Assembly: GCA_003833135.1 (NCBI GenBank)
Contig: QZLH01001043.1
Location: 26,172-45,889 of the forward strand
Direction: 5' to 3'
Source: Oehlia diaphana
Lineage: Eukaryota > Glomeromycota > Glomeromycetes > Glomerales > Glomeraceae
Length of the DNA: 19,718 bases
The translations under genes and the position numbers were made by a program. Positions 1 through 9,316 of this stretch are shown piece by piece (the stretch's first letter is position 1; the number at the start of each line of letters is the position of its first letter). Below the pieces are notes generated by a model. That model searched no databases and was not told the origin of the DNA. It saw nothing but the letters and a program-made list of their open reading frames with translations.

Positions 1-81
1 ATAAAAATACGTTTATATTATGATTTTAAAGTTTCTATTAATCTTTCTTTATAAAAAATTAATCTAATTAAAATTACACTG

Positions 82-230
82 AATCACGTGATTTGCCCCG
101 CTTTAGACGACCTCCTAAAAAGGAAATTTTATCTCCCAATAAAATTCAAGTTGCTGTCGCACAAGGTTGTACAAGTTTCCAAAAAAGGAAATTTGTTCGT
201 CGATCACTGTAATTTTTGTAATCACGTGAT
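82..230. repeat. Paired CACGTG palindromes in a short inverted-repeat unit
   Basis: A 12-bp perfect palindrome AATCACGTGATT lies at 82-93 and a 10-bp one, ATCACGTGAT, at 221-230. Between and beside them, AAAATTACACTGAATC (70-85) is roughly matched in reverse complement at 202-217, and an AAAAAGGAAATTT block occurs twice (about 116-128 and 181-193). The layout suggests a small non-autonomous inverted-repeat element of about 150 bp. The same CACGTGA core recurs in the 11-19 kb mosaic. No target duplication is clear. Confidence 0.4.
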
Positions 231-288
231 ATGTGTTTAAACACACCTATTATAAATAGTATAAAAAAAAATCGGTATTTGCGAAATG

Positions 289-342
289 ATTAATCGTGAT
301 TAATTGATTTTAGAATCGATTCTAATAATGGGAATCGATTCC
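289..342. repeat. Cluster of three palindromes
   Basis: Three palindromes lie within 54 bp: ATTAATC-GT-GATTAAT (289-304), TAGAATCGATTCTA (311-324, perfect) and GGAATCGATTCC (331-342, perfect). The last two share the core GAATCGATTC, with centres 19 bp apart, about two helical turns. They could be a protein-binding array or the decayed edge of the element starting at 352. No function can be assigned. Confidence 0.5.
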
Positions 343-351
343 AATCCCTCT

Positions 352-878
352 GTCCGGTCTGATGATCTTTCTGAGTCCAGTCATGTCAATTTTTAGCACA
401 GTCATATGAATTTTAATGCAGACCGAATTTAAACTTTGATCGGACTTCGCTACCATCGGACTGAGTTAACTGTGCTGAGTCCTGTGATTTGTTCAATCGG
501 ACTGAACTAAATCTACATGACCGATCTACATTTTATTTTTTATTTTTTTATTAATTGTAGATTTAAATAAACATTTTTTTATACAATAAAATGTTTAAAA
601 CTATAACAAAAATTGATTATTGCATCTTTATTGAAACAAAAGGTTCTTAGCAATTTATATATAGTATACTATATCATCTACTAAAACCATTATCTCATTA
701 AATATTTAATAATAAAAGAAAAAAAATTTTATATAATAACTCATCATAAAGCGAACAGCAAAAAAAAAAATCGTGATCAAGCTTTATAATCAATCAATCA
801 GACCCAAGTAATTTTAAGCGAATCACTGGACCGCGTGGTCCGATGATCCGGACCCAAATTCATATCATCGGACCAGAC
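352..878. mobile_element. MITE-like element with TCGGAC-type subterminal repeats
   Basis: The ends are imperfect inverted repeats: GTCCGGTCTGATGATC (352-367) against the reverse complement of 863-878, matching at 13 of 16 positions. Inside the left end, variants of ATCGGACTGA and GAGTCCAGTC recur on both strands to about 530. Inside the right end is GGACCGCGTGGTCC (about 828-841) and more GGACC motifs. The middle (540-780) is plain AT-rich sequence with no coding capacity. Short subterminal motif arrays around an empty core are typical of non-autonomous DNA transposons. No clear target-site duplication was found, so the exact ends are uncertain. Confidence 0.4.
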
Positions 879-1091
879 ACCGTAAGGCATAACCTGAGTT
901 TTTGAGCTAAGCAACTTACCCAACAGCACCCAGACACAATTGTTACCGATCATTTCCTAAAATATCACTAAAAAAATATCTTTTTTTAGACGAGAATCCT
1001 GACCTGCATTATATACAACTCGTATTTTAAAATTTTGTTAGTAAAATTGAAATTATTATTATATTCAGTTACATTAACTCCAAATATACAA

Positions 1092-1338
1092 TCATTGTTC
1101 ATCTTGTTTGGGTTTGGAGTAAACTTGGATTCCAACAAAAGAAATATATGGTCCAGTTGATGGTATTTCATCTTCGATTAATTCTATTTTAAAAGCCGTT
1201 GATACCATTACCTTATCGATTAATAATAAAAATATTAGTATATATTGTTTATATGATGATATTAGTTATAAAGTTTAATATACTTACATACATATCTTCA
1301 TTATCAAAAATGCATTTTCCAGATATCAACGCATAAAT
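1092..1338 (-). CDS. Spliced 3' end of an unidentified gene (two exons)
   Basis: Two exons read on the minus strand. The first, 1338-1288 (51 nt), encodes a peptide ending CIFDNEDMY, follows an AG acceptor at 1340-1339 and runs into a GTAAGT donor at 1287-1282. The intron is 76 nt (1287-1212) and ends AATCGATAAG. The second exon, 1211-1092, continues in the same phase through KIELIEDEIPSTGPYISF to a TGA at 1094-1092. Splice signals, phase and non-repetitive amino-acid composition agree, which supports a real gene or a recent relic. The 5' part is not resolved: an in-frame stop lies just upstream of the first exon's acceptor, as expected if more introns follow. The family is not recognised. 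A longer frame over the second exon (to 986, different phase) is a shadow. Confidence 0.45.
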
Positions 1339-1497
1339 CTTTAATATTTAATTCATGTAAAAATAATGGAAATGTTTGTTTTTTATAATGTGGTATGAAA
1401 AGAAAGGGTTTTTGAATCTTTTATTATTCCCATTAGCAAAAAAATGTTAAATATTGTTAATTTTCTTATCGCCACTAAACATCTTAGATTTAATATA

Positions 1498-1614
1498 CTA
1501 TGCTTTTTTTCTAATTTCATAGAGTTGGCCGACTCAGCTCATAATTCCCAGATGTAACCTGTGGTCAGGATAATTAACTTTGCAAGTAATATCAAAATGT
1601 TCAGACTGGACATT
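1498..1614 (-). pseudogene. Coding-like remnant, possibly upstream exon of the 1092-1338 gene
   Basis: On the minus strand a 26-codon stretch reads SEHFDITCKVNYPDHRLHLG and on to a TGA at 1536-1534. The same frame stays open for 11 more codons to a TAG. The composition looks like protein rather than AT-rich noise. A TGG-to-TGA change would explain the internal stop. It lies upstream, in transcriptional order, of the spliced exons at 1338-1092, so it could be part of the same decayed gene. The family is not recognised and the boundaries are approximate. Confidence 0.2.
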
Positions 1615-1739
1615 CAATTACGGTAAATAGGAAAATGTTTCGTGTCCCATGATAGTAAACTGGATATCAGCCAAATTTGCTGATATTTTTTACTGTCCGT
1701 GGATTAATTCAACAAGCACGCTGTATTGGAGACATTTAG

Positions 1740-2733
1740 AATATCCTCTATAATGGTAAAGAGTTCTTCTAACAGTTTACGGTCATGTAACATTTACTTT
1801 TTTTGTTATCTATTAAGTTACTATAGAGACAAAACATAAATTTTGGGAATAAACCATTGATTATATTTAAATTTAAACGTCTACAAAAACTAATATAATT
1901 AAATAAAGGCTTATTGTATCTCCATACCTATAATAGTACGTGAAGCGTAAAAGTTAAGTAATTTCTCGGAATTGTCATAACTTCTACAAGACTATAATTT
2001 TAGTATAATACTACTCCATCATATAAAATATAAACATTCATACCATAATAAGTTCCTATATCAACATGGTATTATCTATTCTAGAAATTTTTGTGAATTT
2101 TACATATGCTTTTGTAAGGATTATTATACGAAGACAAACATTTGAAGCTAAGAAGAAATTTTATCATCTTGCTTCTCGACGTTTTATGCAATTATTGCAA
2201 TATAATATACTGTATACCTATATTAGATGTTACAATCACGTACTTAGGCGAAATTTAAGCATTTTACGATAGTAATATAAGTAGTATATAAATAGTTATT
2301 TTATATTCAAATACACCACTTAAATTCTTATGTTTAAAGTAAAAACCGCGCTTTTGAAAGGAACTAAAAAAAAAAATTAACATGAATCATTGAATCAAGT
2401 ACAAATTAGCAGAAAAACTACTACTTAGTAATTTTTTGAAAAAAAAAAAATTTTAATAAGTATGAAAATCCGAATTGAACAGGCCTAATAATACATTTAT
2501 TATTAAACTGTATGTTTCGTTTGTACTTTTTTATTTTAAATTCAAATAATTTAACAAATAAACTAGGATGGATCCGATGGATCGGATAAAATTTTCAGAT
2601 TTGAAGCGCCATAATAAGTCACGTGAAATGATGCAATGTCTGTGTGACATAAAAGCACAGTCGCTCAGTACTTTCCAGAAATAATTTTTTATCTCACTCC
2701 GGAACGCAACACATTTTTTATCCGAGCCTTAAT
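1740..2733. other. AT-rich stretch without a convincing gene
   Basis: The stretch is mostly AT-rich. An ATG-initiated open frame at 2066-2272 (+) would give a 68-residue basic peptide with many Ile, Phe, Tyr and Arg, resembling no family I know. Its composition is what AT-rich DNA yields by chance, so it is not called as a gene. A CACGTG occurs at about 2621. Confidence 0.5.
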
Positions 2734-2738
2734 ATGCC

Positions 2739-3785
2739 ATGTCAACTATTACTCTCAGTTAGGAGAAAACCCTTACTATAATACCTTTAACGTAAAAGTT
2801 AATAAGAAAGATACAATTAATGAACTCAAGGATGCCATCAAAGAGGAGGAATACACAAACTTTCGCTAATGTTGACTCCAAAGATCTCAAGCTATGGAAG
2901 GTCGACGTCTTCCTCGAAGAAGAAAATGAAAAATTAAACTACTGTCAATAAAAATATTAATGTCAATATTAAGGAAGAACTTTGTGTGTGGAATAGAGTT
3001 TATATCCGTTATCCGTTAAAAGTGCGACAGGATGTAATAAGGTTATGAATTCTTCTAAAGTGAAGAATTAGTGATCATTGTTTGGATTGCTAACCGCGTG
3101 GTTGATCTGAATATTACTGTAGATACATGTAAGCAGTAGTTCAACTAATTATGATTATGTCGAGTTTATCAACTGATCACTAATTCTACTTTTTTATCAG
3201 CACAACAACCATTTCATTCGTATACCTTCTTAAGGATGAAATCACTTTTCGGTTTGAAGTGTGCAAACTGTGATGAGCTGCCAAAACATGTATTTTATCC
3301 TGGCAATATCATTGATAGTTGTATAAAAGAAGTTGTTTTAGGGATGTGGTTCGAGAGATTTTGAGAAAGCATACGGCATCTCGAATCATCAGGGCCGACG
3401 TAAATGAGGCTACCAGTCGTGAATTTATTTCATCAATTATTATGGTGTGGCATCAATCTTCTATGGTATTGTAAAGATATATCCTGAAGGACAAATCTCC
3501 AGTATTCATGGTAATGGGCCTGTTGATTGGATTATAAAGATAGGCGATACTATCATCTCATTCATCTGCGTGACTGAAGCAAAAAGAAATGATATCAGCT
3601 GGGGGATTGGCAAAGTACTGTCCAAGAGGAGTAGTAGACGGTGTAGTATAGTGCAGCGTAGAATAGATTTATTCTTCCAAAATGTTAAAACAGCATGCTG
3701 GTTGGTCTTTTGCTGGATAATGGGATCAATTGGATGTATACGCCGATCTAATAGTATAAATCTTTTGTATACCTCAATTGTGTAA
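2739..3785 (+). pseudogene. Crinkler (CRN) family effector, broken
   Basis: Several pieces in different frames resemble Crinkler proteins, a family of mostly nucleus-acting effectors first known from oomycetes and abundant in Rhizophagus. The ATG at 2739 opens the family's N-terminal domain (MSTITLS), which hits a TAG after seven codons. The frame then shifts, and NPYYNTFNV and ELKDAIKEE follow. One extra base near 2867 shifts it again into DLKLWKVDVF, ending at TAA 2949-2951. A middle part (2952-3340) is fragmentary and contains an inverted repeat (3064-3187). From about 3349 the frame reads VREILRKH and NEATSREFIS, then shifts at about 3441. The 3447-3785 frame holds IHGNGPVDW and VTEAKRNDI, whose D27, E44 and K46 fit a PD-(D/E)xK nuclease core. 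Resemblance ends at about 3620. At least three frameshifts plus stops make a functional product unlikely. The family call is from memory of conserved motifs. Confidence 0.65.
3064..3187. repeat. 14-bp perfect inverted repeat inside the CRN relic
   Basis: AGAATTAGTGATCA at 3064-3077 is exactly reverse-complemented at 3174-3187, giving a 124-bp inverted-repeat unit. It may be a tiny MITE that landed in the CRN gene, or a local inverted duplication. The left arm lies in a coding-like stretch (IANRVVDLNITVD), which argues against a simple recent insertion. No target duplication is evident. Confidence 0.4.
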
Positions 3786-4279
3786 TTCTTTATCGAATCT
3801 TTCTAACTATATATTGTTATGCTTTTTACCCTTATTTCGCCTAGATTTATTTAGATCTTTTTGTATCTTTCATATTCCAATTATACAATTCTTTAAAAAG
3901 TGCTCAAAAGTCAAACTTTCTTCATCTATTTAATCTATTTCATCTTATCTTCAAACAGAATTTTTGTGGCAAAGTAATTTTGAATAAATAGAAAAAATTT
4001 AAAAAAAATATTCAACCAAATATAAAAATATGTATAGGTAGGAAAATTTTCTTATCTTTTTTTAACTTTTAATTTGAATAATTTAAATTGATTTCAACAA
4101 TCAAAATTTCAACAATTAAAGGTTTTTAATATGTGTACTAAATTATTATTATTTTAATATTTATTTTTTTAAATAAGGAAAATGGGTAGAAATAATAATA
4201 AATTTTAATGATTTTCATTATTAATTATAAGTTGTAAAAAATTTTTTTTTTTAAAAAAAAAAGAAAAAAAATTCAAAGA
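3786..4279. other. AT-rich stretch, nothing recognised
   Basis: Nearly pure A/T with long homopolymer runs, for example around 4230-4270. No gene, repeat family or RNA gene is visible. Confidence 0.6.
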
Positions 4280-4427
4280 TTTAATTCGTGAACCACGAAA
4301 GGATCTGCCGTCAAATAAAAGAATAAAAGTAAAAAATTATGTGAAAAAATTATTGTAAAAAACAAACTATTTGAAATTTTGGGTGTATTAAAATATGTTG
4401 GGTTTGACTCACGGATCACGAATTAAA
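4280..4427. mobile_element. Short inverted-repeat element (MITE-like)
   Basis: TTTAATTCGTGAACC (4280-4294) matches the reverse complement of 4413-4427 at 14 of 15 positions. The left arm also forms a small hairpin, TTCGTG-AAC-CACGAA (4285-4299). The AT-rich 118-bp interior has no coding capacity. Size and layout fit a minimal MITE. No target duplication is clear. Confidence 0.35.
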
Positions 4428-4440
4428 ACATTTAATCATA

Positions 4441-4564
4441 CGATCTAACGAGATTTATGAAAATGAAATAATTACTGAGACGTAATATAAGTAAGTCATA
4501 CATATCGTCTTTCTTAAATAAAATATATATTATCGTGATCATCTAATCAATGTCTTTTAGATTT
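4441..4564 (+). repeat. Direct repeat, copy 1 (gene 5' leader)
   Basis: This stretch matches 5468-5586 in the same orientation with substitutions and small gaps. Shared blocks include GATCTAAC, GATTTATGAAA, ATGAAATAATTA, GACGTAAT, ATATATATTATCG and an AG-ending TTTTAG or TTGTAG. The offset is about 1.03 kb. It covers the leader and probable leader intron of the small gene at 4576, so a gene segment was duplicated here. Confidence 0.55.
4491..4560 (+). other. Probable leader intron
   Basis: GTAAGT at 4491-4496 and an AG at 4559-4560 after a T-rich tract (GTCTTTTAG), with a branch-like CTAAT about 20 nt upstream, define a 70-nt fungal-type intron. It ends 15 nt before the ATG at 4576. The duplicated copy at 5468-5586 keeps the acceptor-like end but lacks the GTAAGT. 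Inferred from signals only. Confidence 0.35.
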
Positions 4565-4575
4565 GAAAACATGAA

Positions 4576-4764
4576 ATGTCATCCGAACCCTCAGAATTTT
4601 CTTCATCAAGTTTCTCAAGTACAACACATAATAAAAAGAAAAAAATGAAATATGTAAAAAAGACCAAAACAACTACTCCTACAATAGAACTTGATCAACC
4701 AATCAAATTACGCGTGATGGAAGTCGTGAAAATAGGGGCGTACAATAGTGTTGCGATCCGTTGA
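4576..4764 (+). pseudogene. Small Ser/Lys-rich gene interrupted by a MITE
   Basis: An ATG at 4576 opens a frame with a serine-rich start (residues 1-16, SSSSFSSTT), a basic patch (19-30, KKKKMKYVKK) that could act as a nuclear localisation signal, and a non-repetitive stretch (TIELDQPIKLRVMEVVKIGAY). At codon 57 the frame enters the transposon at 4746 and stops after a few element codons (4762-4764). Beyond the element and its target duplication, an open frame continues in the same phase for 20 codons to a TAA at 5123-5125. The empty site would thus have encoded about 77 residues from this exon. A probable leader intron (4491-4560) supports a once-real gene. The family is not recognised. Function in its present state is doubtful. 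Confidence 0.45.
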
Positions 4765-5053
4765 TCCGTCAATCCGCCAATCCGCGGATTTATCCGATTC
4801 GAAACCATCCGGATTGGATCCGGATGAAGATACGAATTATTCGTCATCTGCTATTTCTGTATATAAATCCGGATCCATCCGTTTGATTAGTATTATTTTA
4901 TAGTAACGAATCCATTCGGATGGTTATCCGGATCATCCGTTATTTACGGATCGGGATTTTTATATTGAAAATCATTCGGATGGTCATCCGGATCATCCAT
5001 TTATTTACGGACCGGATTAAACGGATGACGAATCCATCCGGATCGTAACACTA
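4746..5053. mobile_element. hAT-like MITE with 8-bp target duplication
   Basis: The terminal inverted repeats are TAGTGTTGCGATCCG (4746-4760) and, reversed, TAGTGTTACGATCCG (5053-5039), 14 of 15 identical. They are flanked by GCGTACAA (4738-4745) and CCGTACAA (5054-5061), an 8-bp target duplication with one difference. The 308-bp body is filled with ATCCG/CGGAT motifs on both strands and has no transposase. An 8-bp duplication, a (T/C)AGTG start and subterminal motif clusters are hAT-superfamily traits. It is inserted in the gene starting at 4576. Target-site agreement makes the boundaries secure; the superfamily assignment is inference. Confidence 0.8.
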
Positions 5054-5269
5054 CCGTACAAGTTGGTAATTTGTTTGCAATTTTCTGCACAAAGCGATTT
5101 ACTTAGCAACAAATTTATGGTGTAATTTCTGAATCTTATAATAATCGAATATGGAATTGTTAGCCCGCTAGACAATTAGTTTAACCGTCAGGACAAGCAA
5201 CTATATTAAAACAATCTTTCGAATAAAATGATTAGTTTATTAAAAAAAATTATTGTAATAGGAATTTAA

Positions 5270-5450
5270 ATGGGCGACAAAGGAACAACTAAATGCTCTA
5301 TATTATGTTCCGAAAATGGCTTGCAAAAAGCAATGTCATGCTTACAATTCCCAAAAGTCAGCTGTCTGACAGAGGAATAACAGAATTTAATTGGGCTTCT
5401 AGTAAATCTGGCCATCACAACAATGAATTGTGAATGAGAAAGATAGATCA
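5270..5450 (+). other. Coding-like sequence, unidentified
   Basis: On the plus strand two overlapping frames look less random than their surroundings. An ATG at 5270 gives about 37 codons, and a neighbouring frame (WATKEQLNALYYVPKM) stays open about as long. A minus-strand frame of 86 codons (5526-5266) covers the same bases. The base composition is less AT-rich than its flanks. I cannot decide which frame, if any, was coding, and no family is recognised. Confidence 0.2.
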
Positions 5451-5467
5451 AAATGATGAAATTAGCT

Positions 5468-5586
5468 GATCTAACAGATTTATGAAAAATGAAATAATTA
5501 ATGGAGATGGTCAGACGTAATCTCATCGTCTTTTCTTACATATATATTATCGCGATCTTATTTATTAATCAATTTCTTGTAGATTA
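5468..5586 (+). repeat. Direct repeat, copy 2
   Basis: This is the diverged second copy of 4441-4564. It keeps the acceptor-like CTTGTAG end but is not followed by a recognisable copy of the 4576 gene, so it is probably a decayed duplicate of that gene's 5' region. Confidence 0.5.
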
Positions 5587-6466
5587 ACAGTAAATAAGGA
5601 TTTATCAGCATATTTTTCCATTCTAAAAGGCAAAAGATGATATTCATTCTTCAAGTACGGTTCATCTAATGGTAACTTGCAGGCCCTATTTTAAATTTTT
5701 CTAGCAATTAAAACGGAACCTATTTCACAGAGTGCACTGATCATTGAAGGTTTATGTTTACGTTTATATAATAGATTGTAATGCTGGTTAATCATCTAAG
5801 TTTGGCCTACATTATACTAAACAAAATTCAGTACAAGTTGCCAAGCTTATATTTAGTAAGAAATTGTGGTTTATTTTCGCAATAAATTGATCAGAAAATT
5901 TCTTAAGCTCCAACTATATTCTCATGTATTAATCAATTCTAATTCTTATAAAAGCACTCTTAGAAAAATCAATAAAATTACTTAAATGATGCTTTCACTC
6001 GAATTATATTAGTGTAACGGTATATATAAATTAGATTTTATTTACGTTAATATAAAGGGGACAGAAGGATTGTATCGGTATATGTTACACATATATCGTG
6101 AAATAATGTAAAAATCGGATTTTTTTATTAATTGTGAAACGGAAACAAAAAATACATCTATTATATCGGTATATAAAGTTTGACTGTATATTCATCTCTT
6201 TTTTATATAGGATTTCAAGTAAATTCTGATATTTTTATCATTTTAGATACAATTTGAATGTTTAAATAATATCAATCGATTGTTTAAATTGTTACAAGAA
6301 ATATTATTTCATATTTATCCGTATTTGAATAAAATGACTATACTTTATTTCATTTTATCTTATCGTATTCTATTTTTGTTTATTCAAAATTTCACAAATT
6401 TTTCTATACAAATATTTGAAACTGATTGTCTTTCTGCTAAAAATCTATGTTCAGGGCTGAAGTTAA
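5587..6466. other. AT-rich stretch without a convincing gene
   Basis: CGGTATAT occurs three times in the same orientation between about 6015 and 6175 without clear ends. An ATG frame at 6280-6471 (+) would encode a hydrophobic 63-residue peptide rich in Ile, Phe and Leu, as expected by chance from this composition. No RNA gene is recognised. Confidence 0.45.
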
Positions 6467-6547
6467 GATGAAAATGATGAAATCGGAGTAGAAAGTGAAA
6501 GTTTTGAGCACTTAAAGTATGATAGTATGTATGATGCACCTAATTGA
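6467..6547 (+). pseudogene. Possible terminal exon, acidic peptide
   Basis: After an AG at 6466-6467 region (GTTAAG), a 26-codon open stretch (ENDEIGVESESFEHLKYDS, then a few more residues) ends at TGA 6545-6547. Its acidic, non-AT-biased composition is unlike neighbouring chance frames, so it may be the last exon of a gene whose upstream exons I cannot find. The family is unknown. Confidence 0.2.
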
Positions 6548-6855
6548 TCCATGATTTTATCATAAACTTTCAGAACATGCTACTTAATAAATCCAAGAGA
6601 AAGTAAGGGTAGAAAACAAAGAGTTTGTCTTACATTCACTCTTCGATTTCTATTTTTTTTTTTTTTGAAACATGAGTATACTTAAATGTATAGCATTTTT
6701 GTACGCATTAATTTCTATTAAGTAGACGTGTCAAAATTTTAACTGCGTCATCTTTCAGAGTATCATATGACTTGTACCACATAGGCTTAGGTAAGATGTA
6801 CAATGTGTAAGTGTGTAACTCTCCTTCTTCAACTTGTTTCAACTTGTGTAACTGA
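6548..6855. other. Non-coding stretch
   Basis: A T-run lies at 6652-6665. The block GAGTATCATATG (about 6758-6769) also occurs in the mosaic at 13269-13280. Nothing else is recognised. Confidence 0.4.
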
Positions 6856-7107
6856 CTAAAGCTTAAAAATATAAATATTCGTTGTCTTGTGACTCTTGTC
6901 TACGTCAACCCATGTTTCTACACTAGAGTCAAAGCCATAGTGCGGGTCAAAATTAATGATAATTTTGGCCAAATCTGCACTTCCTTCTAGCGTGCGGTAA
7001 TGCAGGCTGACATTATGATAGTCCTGGCCGACTCGGGTTACACGAGTGCGAGTCCGTGGTCTTACATTGAGAGCATGTGATAGAATGTTTTGATTATTCG
7101 GCAATGC
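6856..7107 (-). pseudogene. Unidentified coding remnant
   Basis: A minus-strand frame of about 83 codons ends at TAG 6858-6856. Its composition is clearly protein-like and less AT-rich than the flanks: an Arg/Thr-rich start (RPRTRTRVTRV), then SADLAKIIINFDPHYGFDSS and VETWVDVDKSHK. It has no ATG: the frame is bounded upstream by an in-frame TAA and could begin only at TTG or after a splice acceptor (GCTAAG). It is best read as an internal or last exon, or a fragment. The small coding-like piece at 7514-7618 lies upstream on the same strand and might belong to it. No family is recognised. Confidence 0.4.
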
Positions 7108-7513
7108 TTAGCAATTTTAATATTGCGCCATAGGCTTATTATTTATCTGTCTTATACCTACAATAAGCCTATTCAAATAATAAATATTTGTTTTTTTAAA
7201 TAAATTATGCACCAATCATATGATGAAAGATGTAGTAAAAGAGATAAAATTTATTATGCAAGAAGGCTCAGTATAGCATATAATATATTTTTTGGTAGTG
7301 TCAAATTTATTTTAAGTTAGTAATTGTTTACTAGTAAAATTATTATAGTTGACAGTTGGCACAGTGCTTACAATATGGCTTATTTTTTTGAATGAATGCA
7401 ATAAAAAATCTAAGCCAGGATTTTTTTAATGGTAAATTCACACAGCCATCATTTCTCTTTTTTTTTAAAAAAAGGAAACAATCCTACTTATAAATTCAAT
7501 ATTCCCCATTTTT

Positions 7514-7618
7514 TTATTTGTATCTACTAGTGATATGACGAAACTTATCCATGGCAAATAGAACTCCCTTTATACCTTCGTGTTTATAAAGTCTCACTAA
7601 GCTAGCCAAATAATCGGG
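7514..7618 (-). pseudogene. Unidentified coding remnant
   Basis: Thirty-four codons open on the minus strand include DYLASLVRLYKHEGIKGVL and AMDKFRHITSRYK, ending at TAA 7516-7514. The sequence is charged and balanced, unlike the surrounding AT-rich DNA. There is no start codon and an in-frame stop lies directly upstream, so it is an exon or a broken piece. It could belong with the remnant at 6856-7107. The family is not recognised. Confidence 0.3.
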
Positions 7619-9214
7619 TTAAATTCTGTAAATATATTACTTTTACCAAAAATCATGGAATATAAACACAGCTCAATAAAAATAATTATTTACTCAAGTA
7701 TTATCTATGCTTAAAAAAAAGATTAACCAACATCCATTATTAAGTTATTGAATTCAATTATAATTCAAAAATTAATTCATGCAAGAAATATATAAGTTCC
7801 ATAAGTTTAATACATAATATAATGGAAAATAAATAGGCTTTTATACTCATACATTCCAATCTTATCCATAAGATATAAGCAAAGCCTTCAATCATATAGG
7901 ATAGATCTTTTGCAAATATTTATATATATATACTCTGAATTCAGAAAAATTGTACAAAGGATAATTAAATTATAGTTATTCTGAGTTTTTATACTATGAT
8001 GAATATATGACATGTTATGAAATATTTTATACTTTTCTTTATTGAGAAGTCAATAAGGATGGTTCTTTGTCATACATATTTAATTGTATGGATAATGCTT
8101 TCTGTGAAAAATAACTGGATTTCCCAGTATCTATTTATAAAGAAGCCTGTTATTTGTGTAACTAGGCATGGCTCCAATTCGTGTCAAAGATTACCAAGGA
8201 TGGTGTAAATATAAATATATTATACAGCATAACTGCATTTTTTATTTAGTTATGAGCATCACAATATTTTGATAATAACTTTTGAGAAATTAATTCTAAT
8301 AAATGTGAAGCAAATGTGAAAGATGAGTATTAATACTATAATTATTAAACCATTAATCAATCTCAACCCTTTCCTGTGAGTGAATGAATTATTCATCAGG
8401 AAACTCTTGAAAATAATTCACATGTATATTAATTTTGGAAGGTCTGATTAATTAAATTCATCTTAATCCAAACCTATATTCTGTACTGGCAGTAGTGTTT
8501 TGAAGATAACATTTCAAACATTTTTGACACAAAAAGCAAGTTCCAATTTAGTATTCTCTTGGGTATATTTTACTTGACATAATAAAGCAAATAATGAAAG
8601 AAATAAACATGAATACTCACATTGTAAAAGCGTGTTCAGTCATCATTTATTATTAGTGATGCAGATCCTGCAAAATTATACAAAGATTCATGATAATATG
8701 GTTGATAAAATTCTTGGAAAAATATCTGAGAAAATAGAAGAGAAAATTACCTGGAAATTGGAGGAATGGTTATTTTATAATAGCAGGCAATGTACTATTA
8801 AATTATAATCCAGGTTATTTGGGAAAATATCTTGTAGCAAACAACAATCTTATAATGAAATTTTATAGAGAACAAAATTGAATCTTATATTCTAACATAA
8901 GGTTTAATAAACTAACTTATTTGATAAATACCCTTATTTTTCTATTACTTTTTATGAAATGAAAACTCAGACAATATAGTGAATAATAATAATCACATTT
9001 ATTTAACAACTGGTTAACCACTGATATCAGTAAGAATAATAAATTAGTTACAATTTATAATATAAAATTTGAGATGAGTTGTAGCTAATAAAAGAAGCAC
9101 TACAACTCAAGTAAAAGCTTATAAAAGAAAGTTTTTTTGTCTTCAAAAGGCATGTGAAAAAGTAGGCAAAAAAAATTATTTTGAACAAATTCTGGTATAA
9201 TATTTCTCTTTTGG
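7619..9214. other. Long AT-rich stretch without a convincing gene
   Basis: No intact gene is visible over about 1.6 kb. The end of the 8017-8208 (+) frame, KNNWISQYLFIKKPVICV onward, is slightly less AT-driven and might be a tiny coding fragment. The rest is AT-rich with homopolymers. No tRNA-like cloverleaf was recognised by eye, which is a weak test. Confidence 0.45.
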
Positions 9215-9316
9215 GTTCACCAAGTGGTGATTATTATTTTTTTTGTAATGTAGTTCACCAAATGGCGATTAATATTTTTTTTTATAATGTTGATTAACCA
9301 GGTGGCAATTAATAAT
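9215..9316. repeat. Tandem repeat, about 2.6 copies of a 39-bp unit
   Basis: The unit GTTCACCAA(G/A)TGG(T/C)GATT followed by a T-run and TAATGT occurs at 9215-9252 and 9253-9291, with a partial, more diverged copy at 9292-9316. The first copy contains TCACC-AAGT-GGTGA, a small hairpin. This is a simple minisatellite. Confidence 0.6.

Noticed and set aside
986..1171. 61-codon minus-strand frame as a gene
   Set aside because: It is in the wrong phase relative to the well-supported spliced exon over the same bases and its tail is AT-biased.
2066..2272. 68-codon plus-strand frame as a gene
   Set aside because: The composition matches chance translation of AT-rich DNA, with no motif, splice signal or repeat support.
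5266..5526. 86-codon minus-strand frame as a gene
   Set aside because: Competing plus-strand frames over the same bases look equally or more coding-like, and the frame overlaps the duplicated leader.
6280..6471. 63-codon hydrophobic frame as a small membrane protein
   Set aside because: Ile/Phe/Leu/Tyr richness is expected from the AT-rich sequence. There is no charged topology pattern and no supporting context.
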